Origin: an uncultured Eubacteriales bacterium
Lineage (GTDB): Bacteria > Bacillota > Clostridia > Oscillospirales > Acutalibacteraceae
Direction of reading: 5' to 3'
Assembly (NCBI GenBank): GCA_934476025.1
Contig: CAKSNI010000048.1
Coordinates: 1-7,427 of the forward strand
Length of the DNA: 7,427 nucleotides
The position numbers and the translations under genes are program-made. Numbering within the stretch: position 1 is the first letter of the stretch; every line of letters starts with the position of its first letter. Positions 1 through 6,523 of the stretch are shown here, piece after piece. The notes beneath the pieces are model-generated. The model did no database searches and had not been told where the DNA came from. It saw nothing but the letters and a program-made list of their open reading frames with translations.

Positions 1-2
1 AC

Positions 3-143
3 CTATATGAGAAAGCGGCAATGGAAAAGTGGATCAAATTCTGGTACAATACAATCGGCGGCTTCGGCGCAACGGGGTGTTGGCCGAAGAAAAACCGAAC
101 ACTGGAGGTGCTTTTTCATGGAAATTTCCCGGGCAGCTTTTAA
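3..143 (+). CDS. Probable C-terminal tail of an unidentified upstream gene (partial)
   Basis: The third forward frame is open from the left edge to a TAA at 141-143 and reads as about 46 residues, including the motif WYNTIGGFGATGCWPKK. Its codon use (ATC, TTC, TAC, GGC, CTG, GAG) resembles the real genes of the window. The competing frame that runs into rex is rich in Arg and Ser before the rex start and looks non-coding. If real, this gene overlaps the rex start at 118 by 26 bases and probably belongs to the same transcription unit. I do not recognise the family. The evidence is frame quality only, so the call is tentative. Confidence 0.42.
   Translation, partial: LYEKAAMEKWIKFWYNTIGGFGATGCWPKKNRTLEVLFHGNFPGSF
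104..110 (+). promoter_or_regulatory. Ribosome binding site that fixes the rex start
   Basis: GGAGGTG lies 7 bases before the ATG at 118. The same frame is open back to an ATG at position 7, but that start has no Shine-Dalgarno sequence, and the residues it would add resemble nothing in the Rex family. The site therefore favours 118 as the start and gives a protein of normal Rex length. Confidence 0.8.
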
Positions 144-777
144 CCGAATTCCGGCATACATAAAATTGCTGCATGAGATTTCCCCGCAAAAAGAATATAT
201 TTCCGCGACCTCAATTGCGTCTATGCTCGGTTTGGGTGAAGTTCAGGTCCGTAAAGATCTGGCGGCTCTCTGCGGCCGCGGCCGGCCGAAGGTGGGGTAT
301 AAAACGCAGGAACTGATTGCCAGTCTTACGGGGTATCTTTCCGAGCAGGGCGGAAAAACCGTGATTGTCGGTGCCGGGAAGCTCGGCAGCGCTCTGTTGG
401 ATTACAGCGGCTTCGCCCAATACGGGCTGAGTGTGCTGGCAGCCTTTGATATCAAAGTAACCGAACCGATTGCTTCGGGAGGGGGAAAGCCGATTTATCC
501 GCTGACGGTCCTGCCGGAATTTTGCCGCAGCCGGGCGGTGAACATCGGAATTATTGCCGTACCGGCCGCTTCGGCGCAGGCAGCGTTTGACGCTTTGTAT
601 CAAAGCGGTGTCCGGGCGGTTTGCTGTTTTGCCCCCTGCACCCTTTGTGTTCCGGCCGACGCAACGGTTCAATATGAAAATCTGGCGCTTTCTCTGGCTC
701 ATCTGAAGGTCCGAACCGGGTTCTGTGAGCGTCAAAATCAGAAAATCAACATCCATAAGGAGGAAAATAACGCATGA
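118..777 (+). CDS. rex: Redox-sensing transcriptional repressor, Rex family
   Basis: A cytoplasmic DNA-binding repressor of 219 residues, close to the usual Rex length. Rex proteins bind operators when NADH/NAD+ is low and release them when NADH rises, controlling fermentation and hydrogen genes. Residues 5-65 are the winged helix, with recognition-helix motif VQVRKDLA (42-49) and the wing ending in VGY (59-61). Residues 80 onward form the Rossmann NAD domain: VGAGKLG at 84-90 is the GxGxxG loop and D111 in AAFD sits where NAD ribose is bound. IIAVPAASAQ (145-154) and FAP (171-173) match conserved Rex blocks. The usual ILNFAP block is AVCCFAP, followed by C174 and C177, giving four cysteines in nine residues. 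The gene overlaps the next start by four bases (ATGA), so it is co-translated with the hydrogen cluster. No convincing Rex operator was seen in the 117 bases upstream. Confidence 0.9.
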   Translation: MEISRAAFNRIPAYIKLLHEISPQKEYISATSIASMLGLGEVQVRKDLAALCGRGRPKVGYKTQELIASLTGYLSEQGGKTVIVGAGKLGSALLDYSGFAQYGLSVLAAFDIKVTEPIASGGGKPIYPLTVLPEFCRSRAVNIGIIAVPAASAQAAFDALYQSGVRAVCCFAPCTLCVPADATVQYENLALSLAHLKVRTGFCERQNQKINIHKEENNA

Positions 778-1520
778 ATCCAGACAGAATGATTGCGGTT
801 CGTACCGATAAAACCGTTTATCGGGACGGCGACCGCTGCCTGAAGGTTTTCGGGGCCGGGTATACCCGTTCCGAAGTCCTCAGTGAAGCTCTCAATCAGT
901 CCAGAATGGAAGAAATCGGCATTGGGGTTCCCAAGGTGCTGGAGGTCGTTCAGATTGAAGGAAAGTGGGCCATCGTTTCCGAGTATATTTCCGGGAAAAC
1001 CATGCTGGCCATGATGGAGGAACAACCCGAAAAGGCCGAGGAATATCTTCGGGAACTGGTCCGGATTCAGTGGGAAATTCTTCAAAAGAGCTGCCCGGAT
1101 CTGTCGGCCATGAAGGATAAGCTCAACAAGAAGATCTGCCAGACGGATTATTTTGCAACTACCCGGTTTGATCTGCATCGGAAAATTGACGATATGCCGG
1201 TGGAAAATCGGGTTTGCCACGGTGATTTAAACCCTTCCAATCTGATGATTACCTCACAGGGAACGGTTTATGTGTTGGATTGGTCCCACGCAACCCGCGG
1301 GTATGCCGGGGCCGATGCGGCGTTAAGTTATGAGTGGTTTTGTCTGAACGGGAAAACGGAATTGGCTCAGCAGTATGCAAAACTGTTTTCCGCCCATACG
1401 GGAATCGAATGGGCAGAGGTGGAAAAATGGATTCCGATTACCGCAGCGGCACAGGCGGCATTCTGCAGCGAAGATCGCCGAAAGAGTTTTGATGCCTGGG
1501 TGGGTGCCCAGCGGATATAA
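774..1520 (+). CDS. Aminoglycoside phosphotransferase-fold small-molecule or protein kinase
   Basis: A 248-residue soluble protein of the APH/choline-kinase-like kinase superfamily. Visible landmarks are a candidate ATP-anchoring Lys (K24 in CLKVF), the hinge-like IVSEYISG (67-74), the catalytic loop HGDLNPSN (149-156; base D151, metal-binding N156) and VLDW (167-170; D169 as the metal-binding Asp of the DFG-like motif). The length is near the short end for the family. The substrate cannot be read from sequence. Location in a hydrogenase and PP2C phosphatase cluster makes antibiotic modification unlikely and suggests phosphorylation of a cluster component or metabolite, which is inference. 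It begins inside the rex stop codon (ATGA overlap), with AAGGAGG at 757-763, 10 bases before its ATG. Confidence 0.8.
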   Translation: MNPDRMIAVRTDKTVYRDGDRCLKVFGAGYTRSEVLSEALNQSRMEEIGIGVPKVLEVVQIEGKWAIVSEYISGKTMLAMMEEQPEKAEEYLRELVRIQWEILQKSCPDLSAMKDKLNKKICQTDYFATTRFDLHRKIDDMPVENRVCHGDLNPSNLMITSQGTVYVLDWSHATRGYAGADAALSYEWFCLNGKTELAQQYAKLFSAHTGIEWAEVEKWIPITAAAQAAFCSEDRRKSFDAWVGAQRI

Positions 1521-1555
1521 AAACATATTCTTTAGAAAACAGGGAGAGAAATTTT

Positions 1556-1798
1556 ATGAAAATCAAAGTATGTATCGGCTCGTCTTGTCATATCAAAGGT
1601 TCCCGTCAGATAGTGGAAGGCCTGCAGGAAAAAATCCGGGAAAAAGATCTTGGCAGCAAAGTGGAACTGGCCGGAACTTTTTGCATGGGCAAATGTCAGG
1701 AAGGCGTTTGTGTTACGGTGGACGATGAATTCTATTCGGTTTCCCCCGAAACCCTGGATGAATTTTTCACCGAACAGGTTCTTAGCCGGGTGAACTGA
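1556..1798 (+). CDS. Thioredoxin-like [2Fe-2S] ferredoxin, first of a tandem pair
   Basis: An 80-residue protein of the thioredoxin-fold [2Fe-2S] ferredoxin family, related to the NuoE/HydC-type domain of NADH dehydrogenases and bifurcating hydrogenases. Cysteines C6, C11, C43 and C47 show the family pattern C-x4-C and C-x3-C, in CIGSSC near the N terminus and FCMGKC in the second half; C52 is an additional cysteine. It lacks the helical N-terminal extension of full NuoE and has no membrane segment. It probably shuttles electrons to or from a neighbouring hydrogenase. The start is supported by AGGGAG about 9 bases upstream. A 35-base gap separates it from the kinase gene. Its stop abuts the start of a paralogue at 1799. 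Confidence 0.85.
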   Translation: MKIKVCIGSSCHIKGSRQIVEGLQEKIREKDLGSKVELAGTFCMGKCQEGVCVTVDDEFYSVSPETLDEFFTEQVLSRVN

Positions 1799-2059
1799 AT
1801 GATTGTACAGATTTGTGTCGGCTCCTCCTGCCATTTGAGAGGGGCAGACGAAATTGTTTCTCTTTTTCAGAAAGCCATTACCGAACACCAACTGGAAGAT
1901 GAGATAACCCTGGCAGGCAGTTTTTGTACCGGCCGGTGCAACCGGGTCGGGGTAACGGTATCGGTGGATGAAGAGGTGTATACCGGGGTAACCCCTGAGA
2001 GCTTTCCGGAATTTTTCCGGAAGAATGTACTGGAAAAATTACAGAACGGGGGCAATTAA
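1799..2059 (+). CDS. Thioredoxin-like [2Fe-2S] ferredoxin, second of a tandem pair
   Basis: An 86-residue paralogue of the preceding gene, roughly 40% identical by eye, with the same four putative cluster ligands at the same positions: C6 and C11 (CVGSSC), C43 and C47 (FCTGRC). The pair probably arose by tandem duplication. The second copy lacks the extra cysteine of the first after C47 and has one more residue there (NRVGV). The ATG follows the previous TGA with no spacer and no good Shine-Dalgarno, so translation is probably coupled. Its end lies three bases before the hydrogenase-like gene, which makes electron exchange with that protein's N-terminal ferredoxin domain the natural guess; partner identity is inferred from position only. 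Confidence 0.85.
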   Translation: MIVQICVGSSCHLRGADEIVSLFQKAITEHQLEDEITLAGSFCTGRCNRVGVTVSVDEEVYTGVTPESFPEFFRKNVLEKLQNGGN

Positions 2060-2062
2060 GCC

Positions 2063-3736
2063 ATGGATTGTCTGACCTTAAAAAAATCCAACTGTAAAAA
2101 CTGTTATAAATGTATTCGTCACTGCCCTGTGAAATCCATCCGTTTCAGCGGAAACCAGGCGTACATCATCGGCAACGAATGCATTTTGTGCGGTCAGTGC
2201 TTTGTGGTTTGTCCGCAGGACGCCAAACAGATTGTTGACGAAACCGAAAAGGTGCGGGTACTGTTGCAAAGCGGAGATCCGGTGGTGGTCAGCCTGGCAC
2301 CGTCCTTCGTGGCAAATTACGACGGAGTCGGCTTTTCGGCCATGGAGGCGGCTCTTAAAAAACTCGGTTTTTTCGCGGTGGAGGAAACCGCCGTTGGGGC
2401 TACCGAGGTGAAACGGGAATACGAACGCCGCATCCGGGAAGAAAAACCGGATGTGCTGATTACTTCCTGCTGTCATTCGGTAAATCTGCTTATTCAAAAA
2501 TACTTTCCGCGGGTTTTGCCGTATCTGGCTGATGTTCTTTCGCCGATGCAGGCTCATTGTAAGGATATCAAACGGCGGATTCCCAATGCCAAAACCGTTT
2601 TTATCGGCCCCTGTGTCGCAAAAAAGGACGAAGCCCAACATTACGAGGGTCTGGTTGATGCGGTGCTGACCTTTGATGAACTCACGGCCTGGCTGAATGC
2701 CCAGGGAATCGAGCCCGAAAGGGTGATGGATTCCGCCGAAGAAAGCCGGGCACGGCTTTTCCCGACAACCGGGGGAATTTTAAAAACACTCACCCAAAAC
2801 GATCCGGAATATACCTATATGGCCATCGACGGGGTGGAAAACTGCCAGGCGGCGCTTGCGGAAATTGAAAGCGGAAAACTGCATCATTGCTTTATTGAAA
2901 TGTCGGCCTGCTCCGGAAGCTGTGTCGGCGGTCCGGTGATGGAAAAGTATAACCGTTCTCCGGTGCGCGACTTTGCGGCGGTTTCCCGTTTTTCCGGGGA
3001 AAAGGACTTCCCGGTTGAACAGCCGGAAAGCCTTGAAATGCAAAAAACCTTTGAAATCATTGAACATAAGCTGCCGCAGCCGACCGAAGAAGAAATTCGG
3101 GAAACTTTGCGCCAAATGGGAAAAATGAAGCCGTCGGATGAACTGAACTGCGGTTCCTGCGGGTATAATACCTGTCGGGAAAAGGCAATCGCCATTTATC
3201 AGGGCAAGGCTGAAATTTCCATGTGCCTGCCTTACCTTAAGGAAAAGGCCGAAAACTTTTCCGATACCATTTTCCGCAATACGCCGAATGGGCTGATTGT
3301 GCTGAACGAAAAATTGGAGGTTCAGCAGATCAACGCGGCCGCTCTTAAGATTGTCAATCTCCGCAGCGCTTCGGACGTTCTCGGGGATGGCATTGTTCGG
3401 ATTATGGATCCGCGGGATTTCCTGGAGGTGCTCAATTCCGGAAAGGGAATTCACGATAAACGGGTTTATCTGGCCGAATACGAAAAGTATGTGGAAGAAA
3501 CGGTGGTTTATGACCGGGAGTATCGGCTGCTTGTCTGCATTCTCCGGGATGTCAGCGAAGAAGAATCTCAACGGGAAAAGAAGGAAAACATCAGCCGCCA
3601 GACGGTAGAAATCGCCGACCGCGTAGTGGATAAACAGATGCGGATTGTTCAGGAAATCGCCTCTCTGCTGGGTGAAACGGCGGCCGAAACCAAAATTGCA
3701 CTCACCAAACTGAAGGAGTCTATCAGCGATGAATAA
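2063..3736 (+). CDS. hydS: Putative sensory [FeFe]-hydrogenase (HydS/group C type) with PAS domain
   Basis: A 557-residue multidomain cytoplasmic protein. Residues 11-50 carry two [4Fe-4S] motifs: C11, C14, C17, C21 and C40, C43, C46, C50. The H-cluster domain spans about 72-310: TSCCHS (134-139), GPCVAKKDE (182-190) and EMSACSGSC (279-287) supply ligands C137, C184, C283 and C287. C136 matches the proton-transfer cysteine of catalytic enzymes. Residues 363-388 hold a CGSCGYNTC...C motif (C363, C366, C371, C388) of the RnfB/CODH-type Fe-S domain. A PAS-like domain follows at about 396-498, then a charged coiled coil to the end. This order matches HydS proteins, thought to sense H2 rather than make it in bulk. 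There is no histidine kinase output domain; the phosphatase gene overlaps the 3' end by eight bases and is the likely partner. It starts three bases after the ferredoxin stop. Confidence 0.86.
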   Translation: MDCLTLKKSNCKNCYKCIRHCPVKSIRFSGNQAYIIGNECILCGQCFVVCPQDAKQIVDETEKVRVLLQSGDPVVVSLAPSFVANYDGVGFSAMEAALKKLGFFAVEETAVGATEVKREYERRIREEKPDVLITSCCHSVNLLIQKYFPRVLPYLADVLSPMQAHCKDIKRRIPNAKTVFIGPCVAKKDEAQHYEGLVDAVLTFDELTAWLNAQGIEPERVMDSAEESRARLFPTTGGILKTLTQNDPEYTYMAIDGVENCQAALAEIESGKLHHCFIEMSACSGSCVGGPVMEKYNRSPVRDFAAVSRFSGEKDFPVEQPESLEMQKTFEIIEHKLPQPTEEEIRETLRQMGKMKPSDELNCGSCGYNTCREKAIAIYQGKAEISMCLPYLKEKAENFSDTIFRNTPNGLIVLNEKLEVQQINAAALKIVNLRSASDVLGDGIVRIMDPRDFLEVLNSGKGIHDKRVYLAEYEKYVEETVVYDREYRLLVCILRDVSEEESQREKKENISRQTVEIADRVVDKQMRIVQEIASLLGETAAETKIALTKLKESISDE

Positions 3737-4901
3737 TCTTTGTGCCGATATCGGGTGGAAGAGCATCAATCACGAGGGCGAGCAGTTGTGCGGCGACCAT
3801 GTGGATATTGTGGAACCGAACGAAAATTCGACCATTATCGTTTTGGCTGATGGGCTGGGAAGCGGTGTAAAAGCCAGCATTCTTTCAACCCTGACTTCCA
3901 AAATTATTTCTACCATGATGGCCGAAGGGCTGCAGCTGGAGGATTGCGTGGCGACCATCGCCGCGACTCTGCCGATCTGTTCGGTCCGTGGGGTGGCCTA
4001 TTCCACCTTTACCATCATTCATCTGATTGACAATTCGGCGGCGGAATTGATTCAGTATGACAATCCCCATGTGATCCTCATCCGGGATTGTGAAAACTAT
4101 GATTATCCGAAAACCCAGCTGAATATCGGCGGAAAGCAGATTTACAAATCGGTGATTCGCTTAAAAGAAAACGATGTTTTCGTGGCGATGAGCGACGGAT
4201 GTCCTCACGCCGGAATCGGCATCGCCTTCAATTTCGGTTGGAAACGGGAAGAAATTGCCGACTTTATGAAAACGCTGGTTCATGTCGGGTATACTGCCAA
4301 AACACTTTCCACCATGTTGGTGGACGAGTGCAATAAACTCTACGGGAATCACCCGGGAGATGACGCCACCGCCTGCGTGGTGCGGATCCGAAAACGCGAA
4401 CCGATGAATCTGCTTTTCGGTCCTCCGCGGAATCGGGACGATTGCGATCGCATGATGTCGCTTTTCTTTTCGAAAGAAGGAAAGCACATTGTTTGCGGAG
4501 GAACAACCTCTTCGATTGCGGCCAAATATCTGCATAAGCCTTTGAAAGCGCATTTGACTTCCGAGAGCAAAGAGGTTCCGCCGATTGCCGAAATTGAGGG
4601 CGTGGACCTGGTTACCGAGGGCGTGATTACCATCAATAAAGTGATTGAATACGCCAAAGATGCTCTGGGGTCCAATGAATTGTATGATGAGTGGGGGTTC
4701 CATCACGATGGGGCATCCCTGATCTGCCGCCTTTTGTTTGAGGAGGCTACCGATATTAACTTCTATGTCGGCCGAGCAATCAATCCGGCTCATCAGAACC
4801 CGAATCTGCCGATCAATTTCAACATCAAGATGAACCTGGTAAAGGAACTCTGCGATTGTCTGCAGAAAATGGGGAAACGCGTAAAGGTCAGTTATTTCTG
4901 A
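3729..4901 (+). CDS. SpoIIE/PP2C-type protein serine phosphatase with extra C-terminal domain
   Basis: A 390-residue soluble protein. Residues 1-222 form a PP2C-like SpoIIE phosphatase, a metal-dependent Ser/Thr phosphatase: GDH (22-24) with D23, ADGLGSG (40-46) with D41 and G42, MSDG (154-157) with D156, and GDDATACVV (210-218) with D211 and D212. All expected Mn/Mg-binding acidic positions are present, so it looks active. Residues about 226-390 are not part of PP2C; they contain CGGTTSS (256-262) and LVTEGVITINKV (294-305) and have no assignment I can make. No membrane segment is seen. The start lies inside the 3' end of hydS (eight-base overlap), with AAGGAG at 3713-3718, indicating coupled translation and probably matched stoichiometry. 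A role in relaying the hydrogenase-like sensor state to an unknown phosphoprotein is inference. Confidence 0.85.
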   Translation: MNNLCADIGWKSINHEGEQLCGDHVDIVEPNENSTIIVLADGLGSGVKASILSTLTSKIISTMMAEGLQLEDCVATIAATLPICSVRGVAYSTFTIIHLIDNSAAELIQYDNPHVILIRDCENYDYPKTQLNIGGKQIYKSVIRLKENDVFVAMSDGCPHAGIGIAFNFGWKREEIADFMKTLVHVGYTAKTLSTMLVDECNKLYGNHPGDDATACVVRIRKREPMNLLFGPPRNRDDCDRMMSLFFSKEGKHIVCGGTTSSIAAKYLHKPLKAHLTSESKEVPPIAEIEGVDLVTEGVITINKVIEYAKDALGSNELYDEWGFHHDGASLICRLLFEEATDINFYVGRAINPAHQNPNLPINFNIKMNLVKELCDCLQKMGKRVKVSYF

Positions 4902-4916
4902 GAAAGGAAAAACGGT

Positions 4917-6341
4917 ATGAGAAAATTTGACACAAAGGTTCAGCACCTGAAATACAAGGTTCTTCGGGAAGTGGCAAAAATGGCCTGGAACGATACTCTG
5001 CTGGACCATATCGGGGAGATCCCGAAAAACATTGTCCCCGGGGACACTTCTACCATGCGATGCTGCGTATATAAGGAACGGGCTATTCTGGAAGAACGGG
5101 TACGGATTGCCATGGGGGGGCACAGCGAAAATCCGAATGTGATTGAAGTCATTGAATCCGCCTGTGATGAATGCCCGATGGGCGGTTATGAGGTAACGAA
5201 TGCCTGCCGCGGTTGCTTGGCTCACCGGTGCGAGGATGCCTGCCGCTTTGGGGCCATTTCCTTTGACGAAAAGCATGTAGCCCATATCGATAAAAGCAAA
5301 TGCAAGGAATGCGGAGCCTGCTCTCGGGTTTGCCCGTATACGGCCATTATCAGCCGCCGCCGTCCCTGTGAAAATGCCTGCAAAATCAAGGCAATTTCCA
5401 TGAATGAAAATAAGGCGGCCGCCATTGATAACAGCAAATGCATTTCCTGCGGTGCCTGTGTTTATCAGTGTCCGTTCGGGGCAATTACCGATAAATCCTA
5501 CATACTGGATGCTATCGATCTGATCAAAAAGAGTGAGAATAATCAAAAATACAGAGTATATGCCGTAGTGGCTCCCTCCATTTCCAGCCAGTTCACCTAT
5601 GCCAAATTGGGCCAGGTGGTTACCGGGCTGAAGGAACTGGGCTTCCACACGGTAATTGAAGCGGCTCTGGGCGCGGATATGGTGGCTATGGAGGAATCGC
5701 GGGAATTGGCTGAAAAAGGATTTTTGACCAGCTCCTGCTGCCCGGCGTTTGTCAGCTATATTGAAAAGAATTATCCGAACCTGGTTCCGTATATTTCCCA
5801 TAATTTTTCCCCGATGGCCCGCATTGCCAAGTATATTAAAGAACATGAAGCCCCCTGCAAGGTGGTGTTCATCGGGCCGTGTACCGCCAAAAAAGCAGAG
5901 GTGAAAAAGGACGAAATCCGGCAATATGTGGATGTTGCCATGACCTTTGAGGAACTGCAGGCTTTGTTTGACAGCAAAGATCTGGATATCACTTCTCTGG
6001 AAGAAGGGGTGTTGGATAACGCTTCCTATTTCGGGCGGATTTTTGCCAGAAGCGGCGGTCTTTCGGATGCGGTTGCCGAAGCCATCAAAGAGCAGGGAAT
6101 TACCGACTTTGAACTTAAGCCCTGCGCCTGCGACGGTATCGAAGAATGCCGTTTGGCCCTTCTTAAGAAAAACAAAAATCTGCTGGATGCCAACTTTATC
6201 GAAGGGATGGCCTGTGTCGGCGGATGTATCGGCGGCGCCGGCTGCCTGACCCACGGAGAAAAAAACAAGGCAGAGGTGGACAAATACGGCCGGGAAGCAT
6301 TGGAAAAAACCATTTCCGATGCGGTATCGGTGGTTCGCTGA
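4917..6341 (+). CDS. hydA2: Ferredoxin-type [FeFe]-hydrogenase, group B-like (HydA2)
   Basis: A 474-residue cytoplasmic iron hydrogenase that should interconvert protons plus reduced ferredoxin and H2. After an N-terminal region with MRCCVYKER (47-55) come Fe-S motifs: C97, C100, C105, C109; C129, C132, C135, C139; C151, C155; and C175, C178, C181, C185, enough for three or possibly four [4Fe-4S] clusters. The H-cluster domain (about 212-445) has TSSCCPAF (271-278), GPCTAKKAE (320-328) and EGMACVGGC (429-437), giving ligands C275, C322, C433 and C437 and proton-relay C274. Unlike hydS, the third motif keeps canonical Met431 and GGC, so this copy looks catalytic. The second motif has Gly where group A enzymes have Met. 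AAAGGA at 4903-4908 precedes the ATG, 15 bases after the phosphatase stop. It is the last gene before a terminator. Confidence 0.88.
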   Translation: MRKFDTKVQHLKYKVLREVAKMAWNDTLLDHIGEIPKNIVPGDTSTMRCCVYKERAILEERVRIAMGGHSENPNVIEVIESACDECPMGGYEVTNACRGCLAHRCEDACRFGAISFDEKHVAHIDKSKCKECGACSRVCPYTAIISRRRPCENACKIKAISMNENKAAAIDNSKCISCGACVYQCPFGAITDKSYILDAIDLIKKSENNQKYRVYAVVAPSISSQFTYAKLGQVVTGLKELGFHTVIEAALGADMVAMEESRELAEKGFLTSSCCPAFVSYIEKNYPNLVPYISHNFSPMARIAKYIKEHEAPCKVVFIGPCTAKKAEVKKDEIRQYVDVAMTFEELQALFDSKDLDITSLEEGVLDNASYFGRIFARSGGLSDAVAEAIKEQGITDFELKPCACDGIEECRLALLKKNKNLLDANFIEGMACVGGCIGGAGCLTHGEKNKAEVDKYGREALEKTISDAVSVVR

Positions 6342-6376
6342 AATCATCGATTCAACTCCAAAAAGAAAAGAAGCGT

Positions 6377-6407
6377 AAAGGGACACTCCATAAGGAAGTG
6401 TCCTTTT
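6377..6407 (+). terminator. Rho-independent terminator of the hydrogenase cluster
   Basis: Stem AAAGGGACACT (6377-6387) pairs with AGTGTCCTTTT (6397-6407) through 11 pairs including one G-U, with a nine-base loop that can itself form a short CC/GG pair. The downstream arm ends in TTTT, although the T run is short. It begins 36 bases after the last hydrogenase stop codon and separates the cluster from the acetyltransferase gene. Confidence 0.8.
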
Positions 6408-6455
6408 ACACTTCTGTCAGCGGGCCGGAATACATGATAACTTGCCGAAGCAGTA

Positions 6456-6483
6456 TTGTTTCTATTATATTTTGTGCTACACT
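6456..6483 (+). promoter_or_regulatory. Candidate promoter for the acetyltransferase gene
   Basis: This AT-rich stretch upstream of the GNAT gene contains TTGTTT (6456-6461) and TACACT (6478-6483) spaced 16 bases. An alternative is TTGCCG (6442-6447) with TATATT (6466-6471), spaced 18. Neither is a strong sigma-70-type match, so the exact boxes are uncertain. A promoter is needed here because a terminator precedes it. The inverted repeat TTATC-ATAC-GATAA (6483-6496) lies just downstream and could be an operator, but it is short. Confidence 0.35.
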
Positions 6484-6523
6484 TATCATACGATAAATTT
6501 ATTATTTTTATGAAGGGGGATAT

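Noticed and set aside
7..117. N-terminal extension of rex from an ATG at position 7
   Set aside because: No ribosome binding site precedes it, the extra residues are unlike Rex, and GGAGGTG before 118 gives a normal-length protein.
1..117. Rex operator upstream of rex (TTGTTAA-type palindrome)
   Set aside because: I looked for TTGTxAA/TTxACAA-like inverted repeats and found none. The region also appears to be coding in another frame.
774..1520. Antibiotic resistance gene (aminoglycoside phosphotransferase)
   Set aside because: The kinase fold is shared by many non-resistance enzymes; the operon context with Rex and hydrogenases and the chromosomal, non-mobile setting argue against resistance.
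1528..1537. Small inverted repeat TTCTTTAGAA before the first ferredoxin
   Set aside because: The arms are only four bases in an AT-rich gap, and there is no T-run or promoter pattern to support a function.
2780..3769. A 329-codon minus-strand open frame opposite hydS
   Set aside because: It is antisense to the Fe-S, PAS and coiled-coil parts of hydS, shows no family motifs, and is best explained as a shadow of the sense gene.
4161..6386. A 741-codon open frame on the minus strand, antisense to the phosphatase and HydA2 genes
   Set aside because: It lies opposite two genes with clear conserved motifs, its product has no recognisable domain, and it has no convincing ribosome binding site. 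Codon bias in the sense genes explains the absence of stops.
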